NCBI RefSeq assembly: GCF_000308475.2
Contig: NZ_BAFT02000027.1
Coordinates: 62,001-126,000, forward strand
From: Nocardia brasiliensis NBRC 14402
GTDB lineage: Bacteria > Actinomycetota > Actinomycetes > Mycobacteriales > Mycobacteriaceae
Direction of reading: 5' to 3'
DNA: 64,000 nucleotides
Shown: in pieces, positions 8,014 through 16,313 of the stretch
Layout: each line of letters opens with the position of its first letter
Numbering within the stretch: the first letter of the stretch is position 1
Translations under genes and position numbers: made by a program
Notes under the pieces: model-generated
The model's input: only the letters and a program-made list of their open reading frames with translations
The model's database searches: none
Told to the model about the DNA's origin: nothing

Positions 8014-9353
8014 TGCCGGGCAAGTTCTACGCGGAGCCCATCGATGATTACTTGCCACAGAACGGAAATCGAGGTTATCGGGTATCGCGGTACGAGCTGG
8101 AGCTGACCTACAAGGTCGCGAGCAATCGGCTGACCGGCCGGGCGGCGATCACGGCGGTGACCACCGCCGTGCAGCCGCGGTTCGCGCTCGACCTCGCCCA
8201 GGCGCTCACCGTGACGAAGGTGTTCGTCAACGGTGCCAAGGCCGCGAAATACGTGCACCAGCGCGGCAAACTGACGATCACGCCGCAGCAGCGGATCCCC
8301 TCGGGCGGCGCGCTGTCGCTGGTCGTGCAGTACGGCGGCACGCCACGACCGGTGCGCGGGCCGTGGGGCGAGGTCGGCTGGGAGGAACTCACCGAGGGGG
8401 CGCTGGTCGCCAGCCAGCCCAACGGCGCCGCGTCCTGGTTCCCGTGCGACGACCACCCGAGTTCCAAAGCCAGCTACCGGATTTCGATCACCACCGACAC
8501 CCCGTACTACGCGCTGGCCAACGGCACGCTGCTGCGCAAGCAGACCAAGGCCAGCCAGACCACCTGGGTGTACGAGCAGGTGGAACCGATGTCCAGCTAT
8601 CTGGCCACCATTCAGATCGGGGCGTATCAGAAGCACCGCATCGGTGCGGCGCTGGGCGCGGTGCCGATGCAGGCAGTGGTGCCGCCGCGGCTGCGCACCA
8701 ACTTCGAACACGACTTCGCCCGGCAGCCACAGATGATGGAGTTGTTCACCGAGCGGTTCGGACCGTACCCGTTCGAGGGTTACACCGTGGTCGTCACCGA
8801 CGACGAACTGGAGATTCCGATCGAGGCGCAGGGCATCTCGATCTTCGGCGCCAACCACTGCGACGGCAGGCGCGGCGCGGAACGACTGGTCGCGCACGAA
8901 CTGGCGCACCAGTGGTTCGGCAACAGCCTGACCATCCGGCAGTGGCGCGATATCTGGCTACACGAGGGCTTCGCCTGCTATGCCGAGTGGATCTGGTCCG
9001 AAGCGGCGGGCGGCCCCACCGCCGATCAGCTCGCCCGCGGCGTCCGGCACAACCTGGCCAGGCAACCGCAGGACATCATCGTCGGCGACCCCGGGCCGCA
9101 GCGGATGTTCGACGACCGGGTGTACAAGCGCGGCGCCCTCGCCCTGCACGCCCTGCGTTTGGAGCTGGGCGACACCGCCTTCTTCGATCTGTTGCGCGAG
9201 TGGACCATTCGCTATCGGCACGGTTCGGTCACCACCGAGGAATTCACCGACCTGGCCGGGCATTACAGCCGGGTGCCACTGCGTCCGCTGTGGGACAGCT
9301 GGCTGAACGCCAAGCCGCTGCCGCAGCTGCCGCCCGCTCAGAACACCAGATAG
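8013..9353 (+). CDS. M1-family zinc aminopeptidase, coupled to the Pls-type synthetase
   Basis: This 446-aa gluzincin has the zinc motif HELAHQWFGN (His295, Glu296, His299) and the third ligand Glu318 in WLHEGFA. The usual exopeptidase GAMEN loop appears as IEAQGISIFG. No signal peptide is visible, so it is probably cytoplasmic or non-classically exported. Its ATG overlaps the synthetase stop by one base (TGATG), implying matched expression. The epsilon-polylysine degrading enzyme Pld of polylysine producers is also a zinc aminopeptidase, so a role in trimming or protecting against the neighbour's product is the favoured inference. A general peptidase role is the alternative. Confidence 0.88.
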   Translation: MPGKFYAEPIDDYLPQNGNRGYRVSRYELELTYKVASNRLTGRAAITAVTTAVQPRFALDLAQALTVTKVFVNGAKAAKYVHQRGKLTITPQQRIPSGGALSLVVQYGGTPRPVRGPWGEVGWEELTEGALVASQPNGAASWFPCDDHPSSKASYRISITTDTPYYALANGTLLRKQTKASQTTWVYEQVEPMSSYLATIQIGAYQKHRIGAALGAVPMQAVVPPRLRTNFEHDFARQPQMMELFTERFGPYPFEGYTVVVTDDELEIPIEAQGISIFGANHCDGRRGAERLVAHELAHQWFGNSLTIRQWRDIWLHEGFACYAEWIWSEAAGGPTADQLARGVRHNLARQPQDIIVGDPGPQRMFDDRVYKRGALALHALRLELGDTAFFDLLREWTIRYRHGSVTTEEFTDLAGHYSRVPLRPLWDSWLNAKPLPQLPPAQNTR

Positions 9354-9526
9354 CGCGACGCGAGCTCCTCGATGAGCGGATCGTCGTCGGAAACGCGGTT
9401 CAACGCTTCGAGATCGGATTCGACCGAGACCTGACGTGGGTCGTCGTGTTCGGTGTCGGGCGCGCCGTCCTCGGCCAGTTGGCGCTGTAGCTTCGCGCGG
9501 ACACGGTCTTTCAGCGAGTCACTCAT
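9338..9526 (-). CDS. Small conserved-looking protein of unknown function (62 aa)
   Basis: A 62-aa acidic protein beginning MSDSLKDRVRAKL and ending IEELASRYLVF. I do not recognise a family. It is hydrophilic, has a helical heptad-like start and no membrane segment. Its stop lies inside the 3-prime end of the convergent aminopeptidase gene (16-nt overlap), and ATG 9526 lies just after the DUF2752 gene on the same strand, so the two may share a transcript. Codon use looks normal for the region, which supports a real gene. Confidence 0.55.
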   Translation of the reverse strand: MSDSLKDRVRAKLQRQLAEDGAPDTEHDDPRQVSVESDLEALNRVSDDDPLIEELASRYLVF

Positions 9527-9582
9527 AGTGCCAGCTTGCCCGGTGCCGACGGATCGAACCGCGCACGGCGCGCCGTACCGGG

Positions 9583-10047
9583 CTAGACCGGGGTGAACCA
9601 GGTGCCCCACGGCGTATTTCGCAACACCGTGTAGGCCGTGAGCAGCGCGAAGAAGGTCCACATCGTCACGCGATTGATCGACGGCAGCCGCATCTTCTGC
9701 CCGCGCCAGGCCTGCCGGGTCCAGTCGCCCACCCACAGCACGAAGGCCAGCACCAGGGGAATCGCGAGCAGATTGCTGTGCAACGAGTCGAGCAGGTTGC
9801 CGTCGGTGAGGTTGTTGATCGCCCGCATGCCGCCGCAGCCGGGGCACCAGTACCCGGTCAGCGCGTAGACGGGGCAGACGCCATAGGAACCCTCGACGTG
9901 CGGATCCCGCACGTGCAGCAGCACGCCGAGCCCGACACCGACGCCTGCGACCAGCAGCGGAACTCCGACGCCGCGCCAACCGGACCGGGACGGGTGCGTG
10001 GCTCCCTCATGCGCCGCCGGTTCCGGTGCGACGTGCGTGCTTTCCAC
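9583..10047 (-). CDS. DUF2752 membrane protein
   Basis: A 154-aa protein with the DUF2752 hallmark CPVYALTGYWCPGCGGMRA (about residues 58-76) preceded by one membrane helix and followed by two more, LLAIPLVLAFVLWVG and MWTFFALLTAYTVL. The Cys-rich CPGCGG block is conserved in the family, suggesting metal binding or a structural disulfide. The function is unknown. It is transcribed toward the 62-aa gene downstream. Confidence 0.85.
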   Translation of the reverse strand: MESTHVAPEPAAHEGATHPSRSGWRGVGVPLLVAGVGVGLGVLLHVRDPHVEGSYGVCPVYALTGYWCPGCGGMRAINNLTDGNLLDSLHSNLLAIPLVLAFVLWVGDWTRQAWRGQKMRLPSINRVTMWTFFALLTAYTVLRNTPWGTWFTPV

Positions 10048-10203
10048 AGCACCAACCGTAACCGGGGTGCGTCGGCCGCCGCCACCACGGCAACGCGCCA
10101 GGGGCAGAACGGTTCTCGGGCCGGGTCGTTCCGATGATCACGATCCGGCCGCTTCAAGATCGAATAGGACCGCCGTTTCCGCAGGTAGAGTAGAATTCGG
10201 CCT

Positions 10204-10497
10204 GTGGATGCCGCTGGTTCTGCCCGGCTCGACCACCGCGCGATGAGCGCCGCTCGCAGGCTCGAATTCGGGCATGTGGGGCAATGGTCCGCAGCCCGGC
10301 ACCACGATCTCGACGACAACTGTCCCCCGACGGTCGCGGTCGAGATCGATCCCGGCGACGGGTCCTCGCTCGTGGTTTTCGTCCCCGCCGACGACGGGGG
10401 TCCGCCGAGCGCCTTCCAGCCCGACGATCAGGTGTGTCTCGTCCTGCCGGAGGGCATCGCCGCGATGTACCCACCGGTCGACCCGCGGCTCGCGTAA
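10204..10497 (+). CDS. Hypothetical protein (97 aa)
   Basis: A 97-aa reading frame with no recognised domain. It is acidic in the C-terminal half (VEIDPGDGSSLVVFVPADDGG) and ends VLPEGIAAMYPPVDPRLA. A TAGAGT -10-like box lies about 10-15 nt upstream, which would fit a short leader. The codon pattern is more like a gene than the overlapping opposite frames, but there is no family support. The 226 nt after it hold no gene; they contain the dyad described at 10662. Confidence 0.4.
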   Translation: MDAAGSARLDHRAMSAARRLEFGHVGQWSAARHHDLDDNCPPTVAVEIDPGDGSSLVVFVPADDGGPPSAFQPDDQVCLVLPEGIAAMYPPVDPRLA

Positions 10498-10661
10498 GTC
10501 GTTACGGGATTGCCACTTTCAGAGGCTAACGGCGCGGTACCGGTGCGGCGATGAACCCACTGACCACCCTCTTTTACGCGGCTCTATTTGTGAAGAGAGA
10601 CAGTGTCACTGCACTGGTTTACGGGTATTACTCCGTTGAGCCAGAATTTCCGCCGCGGTGC

Positions 10662-10691
10662 GCTTGCACTAGCAAGCACTGAGCTTGCACT
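10662..10691. promoter_or_regulatory. Palindrome plus direct repeat upstream of the alpha/beta hydrolase
   Basis: GCTTGC (10662-10667) and GCAAGC (10672-10677) form a dyad around ACTA, and GCTTGCACT occurs again at 10683-10691. The next gene starts at 10724 behind AAAGGAG. The arrangement suggests a repressor operator overlapping the promoter; no regulator gene is adjacent. Confidence 0.45.
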
Positions 10692-10723
10692 GTACTGTGG
10701 CGGCAGACACAAAGGAGTGCTCG

Positions 10724-11776
10724 ATGCTGGTGAAGTCGATGAAGACGCTGGCGGACGCCCGAAACGGCGCGCTGACCGCCGCCTACCGTGCCGGATTGCG
10801 ATCCCGCACCTTTCGCACCGCGTCCCTGAACACCCCCACCGCCCCGCCCGAGGTCATCCCGGTGACCACCGTCGACGGCGCGCGGCTGCGGGTGCACGCC
10901 TACGGCCCCGCCGACGGCGACGTCATCGTGCTGATCCACGGCTGGAGCTGCAGCATCGAGTACTGGAATCCGCAGATCAACGCGTTCGCGGACCGCTACC
11001 GGGTGGTCTGCTACGACCAGCGCGGACACGGCGAGAGCCAGCTCGGCAAGCGGATGCCGAGCCGGGAAACCCTCGCCGACGATCTGGCCGCGGTCCTCGA
11101 CGCCGTCCTGCGGCCTGGGCAGCGCGCCGTGCTCGCCGGACACAGCATGGGCGGCATCACGATTCAGGCCTGGGCCGCGCACTACCCCGAACAGGTGCCG
11201 CGCCGCGCCGCCGCGGCCATCCTGCTGAACACCACCTCGGGCAACATCCGCTACGACACCGACCTGCTCCCCCTGCTGAACAAGCAGCTCGTCGTGCAGA
11301 ACAAGCCGATCACCTTGCTCGGCGCTCCGGTGCGGATGCCGACGATCCTCTCCGAGGCGGTCCTGACCTCCCCGGTTCCGCTGCCCGGCGGTCTGCTGGC
11401 CAGTGCCATCCTGAAGGCGCGCGTGATGTGCAAGCACGCCACGGCCGACGAGGTGAACTTCTCGCTGGGCATCGTGCGTTCCTGTCGGCCGCTCACCCGC
11501 GGCAGGCACGCCGCAGCCCTCGCCGATATCGATGTCAGCGACGCCGCCGCGCAGCTCGCCGTGCCCACCACCGTCATCGCGGGCACCTACGATCACCTGC
11601 TGCCGGAACGGATGTCCCGGCGCATCGCCGACGACCTGGCCCGGACCGGCCACCTCGCCGCGTACCACAGCTGGCCCACCGGACATCTCGGCAATATCGA
11701 AGCCGCCGACAAGTTCAACGAGGTCCTCGCCACCGTCGCCCGGCAGGCCCACCTGCCGGCCGCCGCCGCGGGCTGA
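10724..11776 (+). CDS. Alpha/beta hydrolase
   Basis: This 350-aa protein has the alpha/beta-hydrolase landmarks: oxyanion-hole segment LIHGWSCSIEYW, nucleophile elbow GHSMGG (Ser), a late acidic residue in AGTYDHLLP and a C-terminal His in PTGHLGN. ATG 10724 is preferred because AAAGGAG lies 6 nt before it; an upstream in-frame ATG at 10685 has no such site. Substrate is unknown; esterase, lipase or haloperoxidase-like roles are all possible. It is preceded by the dyad at 10662 and followed by an antibiotic-biosynthesis-monooxygenase gene 136 nt downstream. Confidence 0.85.
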   Translation: MLVKSMKTLADARNGALTAAYRAGLRSRTFRTASLNTPTAPPEVIPVTTVDGARLRVHAYGPADGDVIVLIHGWSCSIEYWNPQINAFADRYRVVCYDQRGHGESQLGKRMPSRETLADDLAAVLDAVLRPGQRAVLAGHSMGGITIQAWAAHYPEQVPRRAAAAILLNTTSGNIRYDTDLLPLLNKQLVVQNKPITLLGAPVRMPTILSEAVLTSPVPLPGGLLASAILKARVMCKHATADEVNFSLGIVRSCRPLTRGRHAAALADIDVSDAAAQLAVPTTVIAGTYDHLLPERMSRRIADDLARTGHLAAYHSWPTGHLGNIEAADKFNEVLATVARQAHLPAAAAG

Positions 11777-11912
11777 CCCCGCCTGTTCTCCTGGGCCGGT
11801 CAACGGCGCCCGGCTCAGGAGCACCGATTCCCGGCGCAGCGATGAGTCCCTCGATTTCACGGCGTCCTTACTGCTGAACGCGTAAGCACCCCTGGGAGAA
11901 GAGGTTCAACGA

Positions 11913-12200
11913 GTGTTGATCATCGCCGGTCACGCCAGAGTCGATGCCGACCAGCGCGACGCCTATGTCGCCGCATTCCACGACATGATCCACCGGTGTC
12001 GCGCCGCCCGCGGCTGCCTGGACATCGCCATCACCGCCGATTCGGTCGATCCGTCCCGCGTGAACATCTTGGAGCGCTGGGACAACCGGGAGAACCTCGA
12101 GGCCTGGCGCGCGATCTCCGATCCGCCGCAGACCGGCATCCCCTTCGACGCGGACGTCATGGAATACACCGTCGATTCGGCCCGTCCGCCGTTCGGCTGA
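11913..12200 (+). CDS. Antibiotic biosynthesis monooxygenase (ABM) domain protein
   Basis: A 95-aa single ABM/ferredoxin-like fold protein. It starts with the typical strand LIIAGHARVDADQRDAYVAAF, followed by a helix, CLDIAITADSVDPSRVNILERW (the conserved W of the second strand) and EAWRA. The family includes small heme-degrading, quinol or aldehyde oxygenases working without cofactor. GTG 11913 is supported by GGGAGAAGAGG just upstream. It precedes a SnoaL-like gene on the same strand. Confidence 0.8.
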   Translation: MLIIAGHARVDADQRDAYVAAFHDMIHRCRAARGCLDIAITADSVDPSRVNILERWDNRENLEAWRAISDPPQTGIPFDADVMEYTVDSARPPFG

Positions 12201-12289
12201 GGTGCACCGATCCGGCCGATCCTGGAGTCGGCCGTGATCTGGACTACAATACGTACGATCGTTCGCCCTTATTGTCTTACGCTGAGGAC

Positions 12290-12742
12290 ATGACTTCCAC
12301 TGACGTTCGAGTTGACGAAGATCGGGACCGGATGCGCGCAGTCATCGAAACCTTCTACGACCGCACCTCCGCCAAAGACATGACCGGCGTGCTCGACCTG
12401 TGTACCGACGATCTGCGGATGCGCATTCCGTTCGATCCCGTGGTGGCTGTCCGCGAGGTCAACGGAAAGGAGGTGCTACGCGGCATCTCGCAGCAGGCCT
12501 TGGAGATGTACGACTCCTACCGGCAGATCGTGACCTCCATCGAGCCGATGCTCGATCCGAACGTCTGGCTGGTGACGGTCAAGGGCGATCTCGTGGTCCG
12601 CAGCACCGGCCGCCCCTACCGCAACGACTACCTCACCGTCTTCCGCTTCCGGGACGGCAAGATCGCCGAATGGGTCACCTACCACGACCCGATCCGCCAG
12701 CTGGTCGCATTCGGCATCGACGAACTACCGGCCGCCGAGTGA
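12290..12742 (+). CDS. SnoaL-like/NTF2-fold protein
   Basis: A 150-aa protein of the SnoaL or ketosteroid-isomerase-like fold: N-terminal helix VIETFYDRTSAKDM, then LCTDDLRMRIP, a mid-domain helix and the closing strands YRNDYLTVFRFRDGKIAEWVTYHD. This fold hosts isomerases, cyclases and small ligand binders, so function is not assignable. ATG 12290 is chosen for fold length. A TACAAT -10-like box (about 12244-12249) lies about 45 nt upstream. Confidence 0.8.
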   Translation: MTSTDVRVDEDRDRMRAVIETFYDRTSAKDMTGVLDLCTDDLRMRIPFDPVVAVREVNGKEVLRGISQQALEMYDSYRQIVTSIEPMLDPNVWLVTVKGDLVVRSTGRPYRNDYLTVFRFRDGKIAEWVTYHDPIRQLVAFGIDELPAAE

Positions 12743-12791
12743 GTCGCCCCAGAACTGGGGGCACCACCTGCCGAGTGCTAGAACGGCGAAG

Positions 12792-14195
12792 GTGCAGATC
12801 TTCCGTACCACCGGGTGTGCCGCCGCCGGGCATCCCGAGTTCACCGTGGTATTCGCCGAGAAACCACCCACGCCGACGGCCGTCGGCAGGATCCTGGACA
12901 TGCTCGAGCGGACCGTGTCGCAGGGCGTCAGCATTTCCCCGGGAATGCATTTCCCGCTCGGGTGGCGGGTGCTCCGCGTCATCGATCGCCAGGACGGGAC
13001 GCTCGGCTTCGAAGAGCGCGTCGTCGCGGATTTCTGGGAAGAGCACGTCGACCAGACCATGGGTGACCTGTGGTGGCAGACCGGTGCGGGCACGAAACTC
13101 GGTCTACCCGTTGATTTCTCGTCCGTCGGCGAGCAGCAGTCCGCCACCGTGCAGTCGTGCGCCTACGCTGCCGAGCTGCTCGTCCTGAACCGGATGGGGC
13201 CGGATTCACCGCAATACGGCAGCTGGTCGATGCGCTGCGGCATGGACCACGAACACGGGGACTGGATCCAGGTCGACCTGCACCAGCTCTCGGTGGCGTT
13301 CCCGTTCGTCACCCAATTCCTCGCGCTGCCACCGGAAACCGGGGTGTTCATCGAACGCGACCGGGTCGAGAAGACGGGCGGCCTGGTGGCCGAGGTGATG
13401 TATCAGGACACACCGGTGACACCGGACGGCGGCCTGCATTTCGGGCCCGCGCCCGAACCGCTGAACTTCGATCTCTGGGCGCGGTTCGCGATCGGGCAAT
13501 CCGCTCCGGGCCTGTACCGCACCACGATCGGCGCCGAATATCGGCACCCGGAAATCGTCGCACGACTCAGCGAGCCCGCGCTACCGGATGTCGATGATGT
13601 GCTGGTGGAGTGGATTCTGGACGACTTCCAGCGATCCATCAGTACGGGCACACGCTTCACACCCGGCGAGCGGATCCGGGTCGGGTGGCGCACCCTGCGG
13701 ATCATCGAACGAGCGGACGGCCTGCTCGGCCTGCACGAACGAGTGAGTACCGACGGGTGGGCGGAACATGTCGAACTGACCCTGCGGGAGACCTGGTACC
13801 AGCGAGAAGTCGCGGCGAGCCTCGGTTTGACCGAGGAGGACCTGGACTTCCCCGCCGAACACCAGTCGGCAGCCGTCGCGTCCTGCGTGCACGATCGACT
13901 GCCCGCGCTCGTGCTGGCCCGCGACGAAACCGACGACGCCCGGCTCTCGGGCTGGCGGGTCCAGTGCGCACAGGACCACGACCACGGTGCCTGGTCGTCC
14001 CGAACGCTCTGGGAGATAACGGATTTCGCACCATTCGCCACGCAGTTCCTCGCCCTTCCGGCAACCACGTCGCTGACCGTCGAGGCACCGCACACCACAC
14101 CCTCGGGCCGCATCCGCACCCGTATCACCCTCGGCGGTCGCCACCGCGTCCCCAATCCCGGCTCCTACCTGGCGGTGCTCAACGCGGCGTCATAG
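12792..14195 (+). CDS. Unknown protein made of two homologous halves (467 aa)
   Basis: I do not recognise the family. The protein is an internal tandem duplication: GWRVLRVIDRQDGTLGFEER (about 57-76) matches GWRTLRIIERADGLLGLHER (about 297-316), EQQSATVQSC matches EHQSAAVASC, and VTQFLALPPET matches ATQFLALPATT. The halves align over about 170 residues at roughly 40-45 percent identity by eye. Each has a conserved AEHVEL or EEHVDQ box, a Cys after the QSA motif and a HDHGAW or HEHGDW box, so paired His/Asp could bind metal. There is no signal peptide or membrane helix. The GTG start is uncertain. A long perfect hairpin ends the unit. Confidence 0.65.
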   Translation: MQIFRTTGCAAAGHPEFTVVFAEKPPTPTAVGRILDMLERTVSQGVSISPGMHFPLGWRVLRVIDRQDGTLGFEERVVADFWEEHVDQTMGDLWWQTGAGTKLGLPVDFSSVGEQQSATVQSCAYAAELLVLNRMGPDSPQYGSWSMRCGMDHEHGDWIQVDLHQLSVAFPFVTQFLALPPETGVFIERDRVEKTGGLVAEVMYQDTPVTPDGGLHFGPAPEPLNFDLWARFAIGQSAPGLYRTTIGAEYRHPEIVARLSEPALPDVDDVLVEWILDDFQRSISTGTRFTPGERIRVGWRTLRIIERADGLLGLHERVSTDGWAEHVELTLRETWYQREVAASLGLTEEDLDFPAEHQSAAVASCVHDRLPALVLARDETDDARLSGWRVQCAQDHDHGAWSSRTLWEITDFAPFATQFLALPATTSLTVEAPHTTPSGRIRTRITLGGRHRVPNPGSYLAVLNAAS

Positions 14196-14225
14196 CGTTG
14201 GCGGGCTGACACCACCTGGACAGTC

Positions 14226-14286
14226 GATCACCAGGTAATGGTGGCGGCAGCCTCTCGGCCGTTGCCGCCACCATTACCTGGTGATC
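14226..14286. terminator. 24-bp perfect inverted repeat between convergent genes
   Basis: Arms 14226-14249 and 14263-14286 are exact reverse complements of 24 nt around a 13-nt loop. It sits between the ends of the duplicated-protein gene (+) and the sigma-factor gene (-), so it probably terminates both. The stem is unusually long and perfect for a simple terminator, and no T-tract follows on either strand. Confidence 0.75.
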
Positions 14287-14298
14287 AACCGACCATCT

Positions 14299-15579
14299 TC
14301 AGTCGTCCAGCGCGGCGAGCTTGTCCGCGAGCACCTCGCGTTCGCGGTCATTGCCGCACATGTCGAGCGCGCGGGCCAATTCGGCGCGCGCCTCTGCCGT
14401 ACGCCCTAGGCGGATCAGTAGTTCGCCGCGCACACCGGGCAGCAGGTGCGAATCCGAAAGTGCTGCTGCCGAGCGCAATTCGTCAACGATGCGGAGGGCA
14501 GCGGCCGGGCCCCGCGCCATGGACACCGCCACCGCCCGGTTGAGCTCGACCACCGGCGAGGGGGCCAGCCGCCCCAAGGCCTCGTACAGCAGCACGATGC
14601 GCTCCCACGCCGTCTCCGCCACCGATGGTGCGACAGCATGACATTCGGCAATCGCGGCCTGCAGGCCGTATGCGCCGAGCCCGCGCCCGGCTCGTGCCGC
14701 GCGTTCCAGGGCCGCACGGCCCCGCTCGATCGCGGCCCGATCCCAGCGCCGACGATCCTGCTGCTCCAACAGGATCGGCTTGCCGTCGGGTGCGGTGCGC
14801 GCCGGGAACCGGGCGGCGGTGAGTTCGAGCAGCGCCAGAAGTCCTTGTGCCTCAGTCTCGTTCGGCATCAACCGGGCCAGGATCCGCGCCAAGCGCTGCG
14901 CTTCGCCCGCGAGATCGAACCGGATCAGCTCGCTTCCGGAACTCGCCGACGAGCCCTCGGTGAAAATCAGATACACCACGTTCAGCACCGACCCGAGGCG
15001 CGCGGCCCGCTCCGGCCCCGACGGCACCTCGAATCGCACCTTGGCCGCGGCCAAGGTCTTCTTCGCGCGGGTGATCCGCGCCTGCACCGTCGCCGTCGGC
15101 ACCAGGCACGCGTTCGCGATCTCGTCACTGGTCAAACCGCCGATCACGCGCAGCGTCAACGCGATTCGCGCATCCCGGGACAGCGTCGGATGGCAGGAGA
15201 TGAACATCAGCGCGAGGACGTCGTCGTCGATCTGGTCCGGATCCCACAGCACGTCGTCGGCGGTCTCGACCACCTCGCCACCCGATACGGCACCGCCCTC
15301 GCCCAGGTTGCGGGCGAGGGCCGCATACCGCTCATCGAGCGCGGCCCGCCTGCGGAAGCCGTCGATGGCACGCCGCTTGCCGACGGTCAGCAACCAGCCC
15401 GCGGGATTGCCCGGCACCCCGTCGCGCGGCCAGGTCACCAGTGCTTCGGCCAGCGCCTCCTGCGCCAGGTCCTCGGCGAGCGCGAAGTCCCCGGTGTAAC
15501 GCGCCAAAGCACCGACGATGCGCGCGGATTCGATCCGCCAGACCGCGGCGACGGCCGCCCGTCCACTACGTTCGGCCAT
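14299..15579 (-). CDS. ECF sigma factor of the ECF42 type with C-terminal TPR-like extension
   Basis: This 426-aa sigma-70 family protein has region 2 at about 15-85 (DFALAEDLAQEALAEAL, then GWLLTVGKRRAIDGFRR) and region 4 at about 130-180 (LTLRVIGGLTSDEIANACL, then VQARITRAKK). A long helical C-terminal extension (about 190-426) includes ELNRAVAVSMARG and a TPR-like RAELARALD end. This length and its partner, a DGPF/YCII protein 15 nt upstream, define the ECF42 group, which lacks a classical anti-sigma factor. The C-terminal extension is required for activity in studied members. Confidence 0.9.
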   Translation of the reverse strand: MAERSGRAAVAAVWRIESARIVGALARYTGDFALAEDLAQEALAEALVTWPRDGVPGNPAGWLLTVGKRRAIDGFRRRAALDERYAALARNLGEGGAVSGGEVVETADDVLWDPDQIDDDVLALMFISCHPTLSRDARIALTLRVIGGLTSDEIANACLVPTATVQARITRAKKTLAAAKVRFEVPSGPERAARLGSVLNVVYLIFTEGSSASSGSELIRFDLAGEAQRLARILARLMPNETEAQGLLALLELTAARFPARTAPDGKPILLEQQDRRRWDRAAIERGRAALERAARAGRGLGAYGLQAAIAECHAVAPSVAETAWERIVLLYEALGRLAPSPVVELNRAVAVSMARGPAAALRIVDELRSAAALSDSHLLPGVRGELLIRLGRTAEARAELARALDMCGNDREREVLADKLAALDD

Positions 15580-15594
15580 CGCCCGCCGTCCGGC

Positions 15595-16014
15595 TCAGAG
15601 CTGGCCGGTGGCTTCGCGCCACGCCCGCTCCTTCTGAATCCACTCGTTGTCCTGCGGGAACTCATCGATCGAGGAGACGCGCCGGATCTCGGTCTTGAAG
15701 CCCGGTCCGGCCATCGGCATCCGCTTGGCCCACTCGATCGCCTCCTCCTTGGACGCGACATTGAGAATGTAGAACCCGCCGAACAACTCCTTGGTCTCGC
15801 CGTACGGGCCGTCGGTGATGATCGGCGGCTCCGACGAATAGTCGACCACCACGCCCTCGGCCGGATCCTCGAGCCCCTCGGCTGCCAGCAGCACCCCGGC
15901 CCGCAGCATCTCGTCGTTGAACCGGCCCATGATCTCCAGCATCTTGTCGAAGTCGACCTCGCCCATCTTCGCGTAGGCCTCGTCCGTCGCCCGCATCACC
16001 AGCATGTACTTCAT
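15595..16014 (-). CDS. YCII-related (DGPF-motif) protein, ECF42 partner
   Basis: A 139-aa protein of the YCII or DGPF family. MKYMLVMRATDE is the first strand, ITDGPYGETKELFGGFYIL carries the motif (DGPY here) and the C-terminus is charged and helical. Genes of this family almost always precede ECF42 sigma factors and are their target genes; biochemical function is unknown. A GAGGAG ribosome site precedes ATG 16014. A sigma-dependent promoter candidate lies about 55-80 nt upstream, so the sigma factor probably controls its own operon. Confidence 0.88.
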   Translation of the reverse strand: MKYMLVMRATDEAYAKMGEVDFDKMLEIMGRFNDEMLRAGVLLAAEGLEDPAEGVVVDYSSEPPIITDGPYGETKELFGGFYILNVASKEEAIEWAKRMPMAGPGFKTEIRRVSSIDEFPQDNEWIQKERAWREATGQL

Positions 16015-16069
16015 GATTCCGTCTCCTCGGTCATCATCCCGGGCCCCTTCTGGACCCTCTCATCCCTAG

Positions 16070-16097
16070 GTCGAACGGGGACCGGTCTCGATCGACA
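16070..16097 (-). promoter_or_regulatory. Candidate ECF42-dependent promoter
   Basis: On the minus strand TGTCGA (16097-16092) and CGAC (16073-16070) are separated by 18 nt. Reported ECF42 promoters use TGTCGA and CGA/TC elements, normally 16-17 nt apart, so spacing here is slightly long. It lies upstream of the YCII-sigma operon and would make it autoregulated. Confidence 0.5.
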
Positions 16098-16313
16098 CGT
16101 CCGCAAAAGTTTTTCCGGACGTCTTCGGGCGCCGGCTCCCCCGCCGCCGGACGCGGCGGTTCGCATCCCGCGTGTCGTACTCGAACCCGTTGCGGAAGAA
16201 GTGGTTTCAGCGCCTCAGAGATTGAGGCGGATGCGCACGCGACCGCCCGTCGAGTACATTGTCGCCGCTAGTACGAATATGAATGTCGTTACCGATACGA
16301 GAGGAGTGTGGCG

